Positions 7,712 through 16,539 of a stretch of DNA of 32,891 nucleotides are shown here, in pieces. The notes beneath the pieces were generated by a model that was not told the DNA's origin, ran no database searches, and saw only the letters and a program-made list of their open reading frames with translations. The translations under genes were made by a program, and so were the position numbers. Position 1 is the first letter of the stretch. Every line of letters begins with the position of its first letter. This DNA is from JBPRGG01 sp051418075 (GTDB lineage: Bacteria; Bacteroidota; Bacteroidia; Cytophagales; Cyclobacteriaceae), in NCBI GenBank assembly GCA_051418075.1, contig JBPRGG010000115.1:1-32891 (forward strand), in the 5' to 3' direction.

Positions 7712-10012
7712 TTATCCACCTCTAAGACCTTGAATTACAACTTGTTGCATTTGTTGCAGTTGAGCATTATTAGGAAACATTTCAATCAGCCGGTCTACAT
7801 AAGCTTTGGCTTTGGCATATTGTTCCTGTTGAATATACATGATAGCCAGGGCATTTTGCAGGTCCGGAGAATCAGGATCCAGCTGTAAACCATCCAGGTA
7901 AGCTTGTTCGGCTTTATCCTCCTGATTAGTTTGTTGCAAGGCCAGACCTAAATTATAGTAAATCCGGGGATTATTGCCAGAAATCTGGGCAGCCTGAGCC
8001 AAATAATCAACGGCCTCTGCCATCTTTTGCTCTTCTGCATATAAAAGTCCTAAAGAATAATAGGCCGGTCCATAAGTTGGTTCAAGTTGAATGATAGTTT
8101 TAAACAGCTCAATGGCTTTATCATTTTGATTTTCACGGTTGTATAGATGGGCCAGGTTTACTCTGGCTGGATTAAACAGATTATCCATTTCCAAAGCCTT
8201 CAAATATGATTTTTCCGCTAAATGGGCTTGCCCTCTCCGATCAAAGAATTGCCCCTTTTCAAATTCACCACCAGGGAAATCAGCCCGGATGGATAAAGAC
8301 TTTCTGTATTCCGAAAGCGCTGCCTGATGATTGGCTTGCATCTCTTGATCCATCTGCACTTCAGGTACATCGGCCAAAGCATTAGCAGCAGCAATCCTCA
8401 CAATTCTTACTGTATCATCTAGTAAGGGTCCTATATGTTTCACTTTTTGTTGAGCTGGCAGATCTATCAGCGCATTGACACTGGTGTATCTTATAATCGG
8501 AAATTCTGAAGTCAGACTGGCTAAAATGGTTTGCATCCCATCTTGGCTGGCCATTTGGCTAAGATACCATATACCGGTAGCCCGGACTATGGCAGCCTGG
8601 CTTTGATCTTTTACCAGGTTGATCAAGGGATTAATAGCAGCTTCACTCCTGGTACTTCCCAATGATAATACTTCGGCATAATTTGGTTTCCTGATTTCTC
8701 CGTACCATTCCTCCACCGCGTTGGCAGCCCAAACCGGCGTTTGATCAGTATGACATTGATTACAGGCATTAGGGTTTTCATAATTGATGCTTAGATCCGG
8801 ACGGGGAATCCTGAAACTATGATCCCGGCGAAAATCGTTTCCCATATAGACCCGGCCTGTCATATGACAACTCACACACTGTGCGCTTTCAGTCTTTAGC
8901 GGATGAAAATGATGATCCGGTGTATCAAATACCTGTGGATCATGACATTGTGAACATAAATCATTGCCTATAGCCTTTAATTGAAGGCTGTGAGGGTCAT
9001 GGCAATTGGAACATTTAACCCCCTGCTGATACATTTTGCTTTGAACAAAAGAGCTATAAACATAATCTTCTTCCAGAATTTGTCCATCAGGAAAATATAA
9101 GTTATCCCTCAATATTTCAGGGGCATAATGATCCATAAATGTACCCTGGTGATTATAAGCTGGCGTATACTGTACCCGTCGGGAATGACAGCGGGCACAT
9201 TGATCTACCTGTTCTTCTGAGCTCAAATTTGAGGTTAAGTGCAAATGGTGATCGGCCTGATAAGTATCTCCGGGTTGATATTCACCGGAAGTAATATATT
9301 CCAAATGAGCCTTTCCCGGACCATGACATGCTTCACAACTGACGTTTATAATGGAATAAGTGGTATTAAATGTACCTGTTTCTTCATCAAAATTTTTATG
9401 TACATTGGTAGAGTGACAGTCAGAACACATGGTATTCCAGTTTAATCCTCCTCTGGTCCAATGAAGCCATTCGTCCGAAGCTACTTTAAAATCCGGGTAA
9501 AGGTCAAACCATTTTTTCTTCTCTGTATCCCAAGCCACGCGCAGGCATTGATAACGTCCGTCTGGAAATTCCACAATATATTGCTGTAGCGGAGTGATCC
9601 CAAAAGTATAAATGATTTCATAATCCTGGTTATTACCATCAGGACCTTCCGTATTGACAAAATATTTTCCATCCTTTCTGAAAAATGAAGAAATCACTCC
9701 CTGGCTTACAAAAGTTATATTATTAAAATCCCCTTTCACCGACGTACTATCAGCCATCATCATGGCTTCATCATGATGGGAGCCCAACCAATTATTGAAC
9801 TGATCCTGGTGACAGGGACGGCAGGATTCAGTACCAATATAATCAGCATCTGTTAAATGAATCCATTCTTCCTGGCTGGAGTCTGAAACAGCCTTTGTCT
9901 TCCCTTCCTTATCAGTGGCGCAATTTTGAAACAGATACAAAATTTCTATAAAAATCAAAAAAGATATGAGAAAAGGAGAATATTTATTAAACTTAGCTTT
10001 AAACTTACCCAT
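7712..10012 (-). CDS. Octaheme c-type cytochrome with HEAT-like and TPR regions
   Basis: The 766-residue exported protein has a hydrophobic N-terminal segment (about 13-29) followed by Cys31, perhaps a non-canonical lipobox (LFQNC). Eight CXXCH haem-binding motifs lie at residues 64-68, 196-200, 226-230, 272-276, 334-338, 353-357, 379-383 and 417-421, in the style of the cytochrome c554-like multihaem family. Additional histidines (for example the HH pairs near 79, 255 and 367) may be distal ligands. Residues about 440-560 are alanine/isoleucine-rich helical repeats of HEAT type. Residues about 585-766 hold four or five tetratricopeptide repeats (GPAYYSLGLLYAEEQ and similar). The protein would handle electrons in the periplasm or at the membrane, with the repeats as a docking scaffold. 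The electron partner and substrate are unknown. Confidence 0.88.
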   Translation of the reverse strand: MGKFKAKFNKYSPFLISFLIFIEILYLFQNCATDKEGKTKAVSDSSQEEWIHLTDADYIGTESCRPCHQDQFNNWLGSHHDEAMMMADSTSVKGDFNNITFVSQGVISSFFRKDGKYFVNTEGPDGNNQDYEIIYTFGITPLQQYIVEFPDGRYQCLRVAWDTEKKKWFDLYPDFKVASDEWLHWTRGGLNWNTMCSDCHSTNVHKNFDEETGTFNTTYSIINVSCEACHGPGKAHLEYITSGEYQPGDTYQADHHLHLTSNLSSEEQVDQCARCHSRRVQYTPAYNHQGTFMDHYAPEILRDNLYFPDGQILEEDYVYSSFVQSKMYQQGVKCSNCHDPHSLQLKAIGNDLCSQCHDPQVFDTPDHHFHPLKTESAQCVSCHMTGRVYMGNDFRRDHSFRIPRPDLSINYENPNACNQCHTDQTPVWAANAVEEWYGEIRKPNYAEVLSLGSTRSEAAINPLINLVKDQSQAAIVRATGIWYLSQMASQDGMQTILASLTSEFPIIRYTSVNALIDLPAQQKVKHIGPLLDDTVRIVRIAAANALADVPEVQMDQEMQANHQAALSEYRKSLSIRADFPGGEFEKGQFFDRRGQAHLAEKSYLKALEMDNLFNPARVNLAHLYNRENQNDKAIELFKTIIQLEPTYGPAYYSLGLLYAEEQKMAEAVDYLAQAAQISGNNPRIYYNLGLALQQTNQEDKAEQAYLDGLQLDPDSPDLQNALAIMYIQQEQYAKAKAYVDRLIEMFPNNAQLQQMQQVVIQGLRGG

Positions 10013-10103
10013 AAGGGCAAATATCGAAATATTTACCTAAGAAACTAAAAAAATATTGATTAAAAAGAGGAAAGAATTTGCAGGGTTTGAACATGCTAAA
10101 CAG

Positions 10104-10628
10104 CTAGAAATCAGCTAATTCAGCCTTGAATTTGTCAGGTTCTGCCGGGGTCAGATTTTCATCCCGTATGGTAAGCATTACATACAGAAATTTTCCGTTT
10201 CGACAATCAAGATCTACTGTAATATTTTTTGACTTCTTCTGCCAGTTAGCATAGGAAATAGGGGCCTCGCTACAGCCTAAACTAACTGGAATATTTTTAT
10301 TCTTTTTAGCACTACCAAATTTATTTTCCAAAAGTTCAACCAAACTCCGGGCTTGCATGTCCGCTACATCATGGTCCTTTTCTTCTACAAAATCATGATT
10401 GACAATTTGTAATTGATAGAGTTCATTTTTACCATTGAATGCAGGTATTATATAATAAAAGCGGCCATTTAAACGTAGAGAACGGTCAAAATTCTCAATG
10501 CTTTTCCTGGAATTACCGGAGATATACTCACCGTACAGCTTTACCTGTGAAAAGCTTTCAAGATAGCCAAAAGTTAATATTAAGGTTGTCAATATGAATT
10601 TCATAGCACGCGTCTTAAAAAAATTCAA
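10104..10628 (-). CDS. Secreted hypothetical protein
   Basis: The 174-residue protein has a signal peptide. An alternative start at residue 9 (MKFILTTLILTFGYL, ATG at 10604) would give a more standard one, with cleavage near ESFSQ. The mature part is mixed alpha/beta with two cysteines (in SLGCSEAPISY and VDLDCRNGKFLY) that may form a disulfide. I do not recognise the family. It stands alone, on the same strand as the cytochrome gene and 91 bases upstream of it, so cotranscription is possible but not shown. Confidence 0.65.
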   Translation of the reverse strand: MNFFKTRAMKFILTTLILTFGYLESFSQVKLYGEYISGNSRKSIENFDRSLRLNGRFYYIIPAFNGKNELYQLQIVNHDFVEEKDHDVADMQARSLVELLENKFGSAKKNKNIPVSLGCSEAPISYANWQKKSKNITVDLDCRNGKFLYVMLTIRDENLTPAEPDKFKAELADF

Positions 10629-10749
10629 TTTTATATTAGCTAATTTAAAAATACGGAATTCATGGAAAAATGTTATGAATTTTACCCTTTTTTATATAAT
10701 AAAATTGATAAAATTTTGTTAAGTAAAATTTTGATTTTATTAAATTTCG

Positions 10750-10845
10750 TTAATTGTTTGGTCCTTTTAGTTCATATTTTCTTCTCTCAGCTTTAAATTG
10801 ATGAAAGTCCGTCATCAAAATCGCTAATATTTGATGTTCAGACAT
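10750..10845 (-). CDS. Possible 31-codon small ORF
   Basis: The minus strand encodes a 31-residue peptide from an ATG at 10845 to a TAA at 10750-10752. It starts MSEHQILAILMTDFHQFKAE and has a basic/acidic C-terminal half. It reads like an amphipathic helix, and its codon choice resembles the neighbours. It lies in the 317-base spacer between the secreted hypothetical gene and the D-2-hydroxyacid dehydrogenase. No ribosome binding site is visible, and its short length makes chance a real possibility. It could also be the remnant of a longer gene. Confidence 0.2.
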   Translation of the reverse strand: MSEHQILAILMTDFHQFKAERRKYELKGPNN

Positions 10846-10898
10846 TTTTTTATATATGACTACAGGTTTTTAGATTATGTTATTACTGAGTATTTTAA

Positions 10899-10941
10899 CA
10901 GACAATATTTCCCGGGAATTTATCAGTTGATGTATTGTCTG
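10899..10941. promoter_or_regulatory. Nested inverted repeat upstream of the hydroxyacid dehydrogenase
   Basis: CAGACAATA at 10899-10907 is matched perfectly by TATTGTCTG at 10933-10941, with 25 bases between the arms. Inside them sits a separate perfect 10-base palindrome, TTCCCGGGAA, at 10909-10918. The structure ends 43 bases before the preferred start of the dehydrogenase gene. It could be an operator for a dimeric repressor or a leader hairpin. The GC-rich palindrome stands out in an AT-rich spacer. Confidence 0.4.
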
Positions 10942-10984
10942 ACATTTGAAAATTTTAGTTAATTTGGTAAAAAAAGTTTTGGAC

Positions 10985-11929
10985 ATGATGAACATATGTT
11001 TCCTGGACCTGGATTCTGTAGGAAAAGTGGATACCCTATCCTGCCTGGAAAAATTTGGAAAGTTAACTACCTACCCGAATTCAAGCAGGCAAAATATTAT
11101 ACCAAGAATTAAAGGACAACACATTTTGATCACCAATAAAGTGGTCATTGATCAGGAAATCATGGATCAGGCACCTGATTTGAAAATGATATGCATAGCT
11201 GCGACAGGTATGAACAATGTTGACCTGAATTACGCTGCCCAAAAAAATATTCCGGTTAAAAATGTTTCCGGATATTCATCAGAAAGTGTAGCACAATTTA
11301 CTTTTGGTATGCTATTTCATTTACTTCATCAAAATGAGTATTATAATCATTATGTGAAATCCGGAGCTTACAGCCAAAGTGTATTATTTACCCATATAGG
11401 TCCGGAATTCTGGCAGTTGAAAGGCAAGACCTGGGGTATTATAGGCCTTGGGGCTATTGGTGAAAAAGTAGCTAATCTGGCTCAGGCATTTGGCTGTAAA
11501 ATACTCTATTATTCTACTAGCGGCTTAAACAATCATCCTGTTTACCGGCGAATGGATCTGGACCAATTATTATCAACATCAGATGTTGTGTCCATTCATG
11601 CTCCTCTGAATCAACAAACATTGGGCCTGATCAATTATCAAAAACTTCGGCTTATGAAACCTTCGGCCTACCTTTTAAACCTGGGAAGAGGTGGAATCAT
11701 TGATGAAAAAGATCTTACAACAGCCTTAAATGAAGGTCTTTTAGCCGGAGCTGGTCTTGATGTTTTAAATCAGGAACCTATGGCCAAAGATAATCCGCTG
11801 TTCAATCTAAAAGATCAAAGCAAGATATTCATTACACCACATGTTGCCTGGTCCAGCCTGGAATCAAGAAACCTTTTGATCAGTAAAATATGCCGCCACA
11901 TTGAAGAATTTTTAAAAGTGGACCATTAA
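10985..11929 (+). CDS. NAD-binding D-2-hydroxyacid dehydrogenase
   Basis: The protein has about 314 residues. The frame opens at 10946, but the first 13 residues add nothing to the fold, and that start would press against the inverted repeat ending at 10941. I therefore prefer the ATG at 10985 (MMNICFLDLDSVG). Counted from 10946, the NAD motif GLGAIG is at 167-172, and the catalytic triad is R248 (LNLGRGG), E277 (LNQEP) and H299 (ITPHVAWSS), all present. It reduces a 2-keto acid such as hydroxypyruvate or glyoxylate to the D-2-hydroxy acid, or the reverse. SGYSSESVAQFTFGMLFHL is the usual helix after the active-site loop and most resembles glycerate-dehydrogenase-like members. The substrate is not certain. 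Confidence 0.87.
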   Translation: MMNICFLDLDSVGKVDTLSCLEKFGKLTTYPNSSRQNIIPRIKGQHILITNKVVIDQEIMDQAPDLKMICIAATGMNNVDLNYAAQKNIPVKNVSGYSSESVAQFTFGMLFHLLHQNEYYNHYVKSGAYSQSVLFTHIGPEFWQLKGKTWGIIGLGAIGEKVANLAQAFGCKILYYSTSGLNNHPVYRRMDLDQLLSTSDVVSIHAPLNQQTLGLINYQKLRLMKPSAYLLNLGRGGIIDEKDLTTALNEGLLAGAGLDVLNQEPMAKDNPLFNLKDQSKIFITPHVAWSSLESRNLLISKICRHIEEFLKVDH

Positions 11930-11979
11930 AAGATAAAACTGCCTGAGCCAGAACAGCTTCATCTTTAAATTTTATACGG

Positions 11980-12519
11980 CTAGAAAACAGATCTACCCAC
12001 AAAGATTTCTGACTCATCCAGCGGTACAAGTGTGCCTGCATACCTCAATCTGGTCGGGTTATTGGAGGTAATTTGAGCCGAAGCACTGGCTGTAGCGCCT
12101 ACATTAAGAAGCACATCGTAGTTTCCGACATTGCTCATAATGTTTATGCGTGCTACATATCTCCCTTTTTTCTCATTCTTATCCAACTCAAATTTGGTTA
12201 CACGTCCGTCTACAGTAATTCCTCCCACACCATTATTTCCTATACCACTATTAGATCCTATTTGAATCACAGCATTGTCTCCACTTACTGCGATGAAGTT
12301 TAAATTAGGAGCCACATTGTAGATTTGCCCATATCTGTCAAACAGATTATTGGCCTCCAAAACAAATTTCTGCTTTTCCAGCATCTTTTTCATTTTTGCT
12401 GATGCTTCAGCCCTTTCAATTCTTCTTTGTTCTTTTCTTTCTGCTCTGGACATTTTTTCCTGGGCCTGAACCGAAAAGCCAAAACTCAGTAAAACTATTA
12501 TTATCAGGTACTTTTTCAT
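11980..12519 (-). CDS. DUF4251 domain secreted protein
   Basis: The frame opens at 12528 (MIYMKKY). Starting at the second ATG (12519) gives a standard signal peptide, MKKYLIIIVLLSFGFSVQAQ. A charged helix rich in Arg/Glu/Lys follows (SRAERKEQRRIERAEASAKM, about 25-50). The C-terminal beta-rich domain then matches the Bacteroidota DUF4251 pattern: NLNFIAVSGDNAVIQIG, a Gly/Asn-rich turn, GGITVDGRVTKFEL, RYVARINIMSNVGNYDVLLNVG and the final ATASASAQITSN...LRYAGTLVPL. The function of this family is not known. It is probably periplasmic. The gene is convergent with the dehydrogenase (50 bases apart). Confidence 0.8.
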   Translation of the reverse strand: MKKYLIIIVLLSFGFSVQAQEKMSRAERKEQRRIERAEASAKMKKMLEKQKFVLEANNLFDRYGQIYNVAPNLNFIAVSGDNAVIQIGSNSGIGNNGVGGITVDGRVTKFELDKNEKKGRYVARINIMSNVGNYDVLLNVGATASASAQITSNNPTRLRYAGTLVPLDESEIFVGRSVF

Positions 12520-12528
12520 ATAAATCAT

Positions 12529-12832
12529 TGTTTTTCAACGATTTTTACAAATACCGTTCCAATTTTACATAACTTACCGGCAGCAGGATAATATGAAAAG
12601 ACTATACTTTATAAAAGTAAGGATTTGCCCTATTCATTCCCGAAACTCATAATGACAATTTGCCCCCCTAAAACATCCAATTATTTATTACCAATTAACA
12701 TTTTTTTATCTAACACAGCAGCCGCATTTCTCTTCCTCTTTCTTAAGAAATCTAAAAACTTTTGTTTATTTTTAAAGTTTAAGCATTAATATTTTTTATT
12801 ATCTTCCTCTAACACTCAAAAATTATTAAAAT
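12529..12832. other. Intergenic region between divergent DUF4251 and acetyl-CoA synthetase genes
   Basis: This 304-base spacer must hold the promoters of both divergent genes. The half next to acetyl-CoA synthetase is pyrimidine-rich and AT-rich. No exact TAnnTTTG box, strong inverted repeat or coding stretch was found. Confidence 0.5.
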
Positions 12833-14746
12833 ATGTTTGACAAAATACAGACACTGAGTGGCTATATCCATGAATATCAAAAAAGCCTCCAGGAGCCCGA
12901 ATCTTATTGGTCCAGAATAGCAGAAACATTTTTCTGGAGAAAGAAATGGGACAAAGTTGTAGAATGGGATTTTTCCAAACCGGACATTAAATGGTTTATT
13001 AATGGCAAATTAAACATTACAGAAAATATCTTCGAAAGGAATTTATTTATCCGGGGAGAACAGCCTGCGATCATTTGGGAGCCTAATGATCCGGAAGAAG
13101 AAAACAGGATTTTAACCTACCGCGAGCTTTATGAAAAAACCTGTCAGTTTTCAAATGCCTTAAAAGCTCAAGGGGTAGGAAAAGGAGACCGGGTGGTCAT
13201 ATATATGCCTATGGTACCGGAGGCAGCTGTTGCTATGCTGGCATGTGCCAGAGTTGGCGCGATACACTCCGTGGTATTTGCCGGCTTTTCAGCTACTTCG
13301 CTGGCCGACCGTATAAATGATTGTTCAGCTAAGATGGTGTTAACCTCAGATGGCAATTTCAGAGGTTCAAAAACAATTCCGGTCAAGGCAGTTGTGGATG
13401 AGGCCCTGCAAAATTGCAGATCAGTGGAAAAGGTTATTGTACTGCAAAGGACCCATGCAGAGGTAAATATGCACAAGGGGCGGGATATTTGGTGGCATGA
13501 TGCCATAGATGCTCACTCTAAAGAGCATCATGCTGAAACCATGGATGCTGAAGATCTTTTATTTATATTATATACTTCCGGTTCCACAGGGAAACCCAAA
13601 GGTATAGTGCATACCACCGGCGGATACATGGTTTATTCGCAATTCACCTTTCAGAACGTATTTCAATACAGCACAGGTGATGTTTACTGGTGCACAGCTG
13701 ATATTGGCTGGATAACCGGTCACTCCTACATTGTTTACGGACCCTTACTGGCCGGAGCTACTACCCTGATGTTTGAAGGTATACCTACCTGGCCTCATGC
13801 TGGTCGTTTCTGGGAAATAGTAGATAAATACCAGGTAAATCAATTTTATACAGCCCCCACCGCTATTAGGGCATTGGAAGCATTTGGGCTGGAACCGGTA
13901 GAACCCTACAAGTTGGATTCATTGAAAGTAATAGGATCTGTGGGTGAACCCATTAATGAAGAAGCATGGAGATGGTATCACGATCATATTGGAAGAGGAA
14001 AATGTCCGGTAGTAGATACCTGGTGGCAGACCGAAACAGGTGGGATCATGATCTCTCCTATTGCCGGAGTCACCCCCACCAAACCTGCTTACGCCACCTT
14101 ACCTTTACCTGGCATACATCCTCTTATCGTAGATAATGAGGGCAACGAATTAAAAGGGAATAGTGTGGAAGGTAACCTTTGCATCAGGTATCCCTGGCCT
14201 GGTATGTTAAGAACCACATACGGGGACCACGAAAGATGCCGGCAAACCTACTTTTCACAATTTAAAAACCTGTATTTTACCGGAGATGGGGTGAAAAGAG
14301 ATGAAGATGGCTATTACCGAATTCTGGGTCGGGTAGATGATGTAATTAATGTTTCCGGTCACAGGTTAGGCACTGCAGAAGTTGAGAACGCAATAAATGA
14401 ACATCCCAGGGTGATGGAATCGGCAGTAGTTGGTTATCAGCACAAGATTAAAGGACAAGGAATCTATGCCTTTGTGATTGCCGATCTGAGCGACCGTACC
14501 AGGGAAAACCTATCCCGGGAAATCAGGGTTACAGTAAATCAGATAATAGGTCCTATAGCCAAACCTGATAAGATCCAAATCGTGCCTGGTTTACCCAAAA
14601 CCCGTTCAGGAAAAATTATGCGGCGTATTTTAAGAAAAATTGCCAATGGAGAAACCGAAAATTTTGGGGATACTACCACCTTACTTGATCCAGATATAGT
14701 GGATAAAATCATTGAAGGCACAAAGGAAGTAGACCTTCAAACCTAG
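12833..14746 (+). CDS. acs: Acetyl-CoA synthetase (AMP-forming)
   Basis: The 637-residue enzyme activates acetate to acetyl-CoA through acetyl-AMP and has the normal family length. Visible motifs are the ATP-binding P-loop YTSGSTGKPKG (247-257), the ADIGWITGHSYIVYGPLLAG segment (289-308), and VDTWWQTETGG (394-404) with the Trp that limits the acyl pocket to acetate. The hinge-type YRILGRVDDVINVSGHRLG and the C-terminal PKTRSGKIMRR follow. In the last, K594 is the lysine used for adenylation and, in known homologues, switched off by acetylation. Propionate use cannot be excluded but the Trp argues for acetate. The gene stands alone, ending at a hairpin shared with the convergent peptidase gene. 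Confidence 0.95.
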   Translation: MFDKIQTLSGYIHEYQKSLQEPESYWSRIAETFFWRKKWDKVVEWDFSKPDIKWFINGKLNITENIFERNLFIRGEQPAIIWEPNDPEEENRILTYRELYEKTCQFSNALKAQGVGKGDRVVIYMPMVPEAAVAMLACARVGAIHSVVFAGFSATSLADRINDCSAKMVLTSDGNFRGSKTIPVKAVVDEALQNCRSVEKVIVLQRTHAEVNMHKGRDIWWHDAIDAHSKEHHAETMDAEDLLFILYTSGSTGKPKGIVHTTGGYMVYSQFTFQNVFQYSTGDVYWCTADIGWITGHSYIVYGPLLAGATTLMFEGIPTWPHAGRFWEIVDKYQVNQFYTAPTAIRALEAFGLEPVEPYKLDSLKVIGSVGEPINEEAWRWYHDHIGRGKCPVVDTWWQTETGGIMISPIAGVTPTKPAYATLPLPGIHPLIVDNEGNELKGNSVEGNLCIRYPWPGMLRTTYGDHERCRQTYFSQFKNLYFTGDGVKRDEDGYYRILGRVDDVINVSGHRLGTAEVENAINEHPRVMESAVVGYQHKIKGQGIYAFVIADLSDRTRENLSREIRVTVNQIIGPIAKPDKIQIVPGLPKTRSGKIMRRILRKIANGETENFGDTTTLLDPDIVDKIIEGTKEVDLQT

Positions 14747-14756
14747 AAAAATATAC

Positions 14757-14793
14757 ACCATAGGTCGTGTCTTTTGATAGCATGACCTATGGT
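14757..14793. terminator. Hairpin between convergent acs and peptidase genes
   Basis: ACCATAGGTCGTG at 14757-14769 pairs with CATGACCTATGGT at 14781-14793. This makes a 13-base stem with one G-T wobble and an 11-base loop. It lies between the stop codons of the two convergent genes, at 14746 and 14797. Read on the minus strand it is followed by a T-rich tract. On the plus strand the tail is weaker. It is probably a shared terminator, better for the minus-strand transcript. Confidence 0.7.
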
Positions 14794-14796
14794 TGA

Positions 14797-16527
14797 TTAA
14801 TGGAGTGCTGCCAGTTCCACCTGCACAAATTGCATCAATTCTCTTATGTATTCTTCACTGAAATCAAACCTTATGCCGGCTGCCCGATATACCTCCGGAA
14901 TCGATACAGTATATCCTAACTTTAATGCTTTCATATATCCAGCAATTCCCTGTTCAGGGTTTTCTTTATAATTTTTCCAAATGGCTATGGCCCCCAGTTG
15001 TGCCATGGCATATTCTATATAATAAAAAGGTACTTCAAATAAATGAAGTTGTTTTTGCCAGCTATAAGCTTTAAATTCCTCCAAACCAGTCCAGTCTGCC
15101 ACCTTATCGGCAAAATCCTCAAAAATTCCTGACCAATTTTCTGCCCGCTGTCTATCAGTATGGTCAGGATTTTCATACAACCAATGTTGAAATTTATCAA
15201 TAGTGGCCACCCAGGGTAAAGTTTGAATTACCTGTTCGAGGTGTTCTCGTTTTGCTCTTTTAAGATCTTCTTCTTTCTGGAAAAACAAATCCCAATGATC
15301 CATGGAGATAAGTTCCATAGACATGGAAGCTAACTCTGCCACTTCAGAAGGAGTTTGTCTAAAATCATTTAACTCAAGATCTTTCATCAGAAAAGAATGT
15401 ACTGCATGTCCCCCTTCATGGATGATAGTTACTAGATCACGCAATGTGGATGTGGCATTCATAAAAATAAAAGGAACACCGATTTCAGCCAGGGGGTAAT
15501 TGTATCCGCCCGGCGCTTTGGCTTTACGTGAGGCTAGATCAAGGTTGCCCATCTGTTTCATGATAAGCAGACATTCTCCCAGAAACGGGTCCAGACGTTG
15601 GAAGCAGGTTATGGTTTTTTCAATTAATTCATCAGTGGATTTAAAAGGTTTTAAAGCAGGAAGCCCAGTTGGGTCTACAGCCTTGTCCCATGGCTTTAAC
15701 AAATCAACTTTTAGGGCATTCTTTCGCTCCCTGGCCAAATCATTCAGAATAGGCACAACTGCTTTTTTGATGGAATCATGAAATTGTTTACAATCTTCAG
15801 AGGAATAATCCAGACGCCCCAGTGCTGTAAACATATAATCGCGAAAATTTTGAAAATCTGCATTTTCAGCTACCTGATGCCTTAACTGGATCAAGTGGTC
15901 AAACAAAGCATCCAGTTTACTCTTATCTTCTTGCCTGCGCTGCTGGATTTTAAGGTATACTTCTTGCCTTAAGTGCCGGTCAGGCTCTTCCAATAAAGCT
16001 CCAGCCTGAGGCATCGTCAATTCTTTTCCCTGCACTTCTACAGACATTGCCCCTGATATCGCACCAAATTTCTGGGATTCTGATTGAATTTCAGTTTGCA
16101 GGGGAATATTTTCTTCCCTGAAGATACGTATCTCTTTTTCCACCTGTTTGATCAGGATATCAAATCCGGATTCATCTTTAATCTGGTCTAAAGCAGGCGA
16201 CTGAAGCAGTTTTAGATTCAGTTTATGAGCATATGGAGCTATTTGTGGTTCGATTTGGCTGATAAAATACTGATATCGCTGCAGTACATCTTTATCTTCT
16301 GTATTACAAGTCATCCTGATATAGCGCCAGGCGGCATCTTCCGATATCATGGACTCCAACTCACTTTTATCTTTAAGCCAAACTTTTAGTTCAACTTTAG
16401 TTTCGATGTTTCGTTTTAACAAGTTTTCATAATAATCCTTCAGGTTATCCCAATCAGTCAACTGATAATCCTCAGGTAGAAAGTTTCTTTTTTTACGCCG
16501 AGGAATTGCAACATTCAGATTTTCCAT
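14797..16527 (-). CDS. M3 family oligoendopeptidase
   Basis: This is a 576-residue zinc metallopeptidase of family M3 (PepF/thimet-like), which cleaves short peptides in the cytoplasm. The zinc motif HEGGH is at 370-374 (TIIHEGGHAVHSFLM), with the third ligand in the downstream SEVAELASMSMEL helix (E395 or E398). FIFMNATSTLRDLVT precedes the zinc helix as in the family. The N-terminal region is helical, and the C-terminal YYIEYAMAQLGAIAIW with GYTVSIPEVYRAAGI carries the substrate-side tyrosines. There is no signal peptide. The start lies 12 bases after the stop of the flavin/iron-sulfur reductase gene, so the two are likely cotranscribed. The functional link between them is not obvious. Confidence 0.92.
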   Translation of the reverse strand: MENLNVAIPRRKKRNFLPEDYQLTDWDNLKDYYENLLKRNIETKVELKVWLKDKSELESMISEDAAWRYIRMTCNTEDKDVLQRYQYFISQIEPQIAPYAHKLNLKLLQSPALDQIKDESGFDILIKQVEKEIRIFREENIPLQTEIQSESQKFGAISGAMSVEVQGKELTMPQAGALLEEPDRHLRQEVYLKIQQRRQEDKSKLDALFDHLIQLRHQVAENADFQNFRDYMFTALGRLDYSSEDCKQFHDSIKKAVVPILNDLARERKNALKVDLLKPWDKAVDPTGLPALKPFKSTDELIEKTITCFQRLDPFLGECLLIMKQMGNLDLASRKAKAPGGYNYPLAEIGVPFIFMNATSTLRDLVTIIHEGGHAVHSFLMKDLELNDFRQTPSEVAELASMSMELISMDHWDLFFQKEEDLKRAKREHLEQVIQTLPWVATIDKFQHWLYENPDHTDRQRAENWSGIFEDFADKVADWTGLEEFKAYSWQKQLHLFEVPFYYIEYAMAQLGAIAIWKNYKENPEQGIAGYMKALKLGYTVSIPEVYRAAGIRFDFSEEYIRELMQFVQVELAALH

Positions 16528-16539
16528 ATTACAGCTTCT

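Noticed and set aside
11930..11979. Terminator between the hydroxyacid dehydrogenase and DUF4251 genes
   Set aside because: Only a 6-base AAAGAT/ATCTTT pairing with a large loop is visible, too weak to call.
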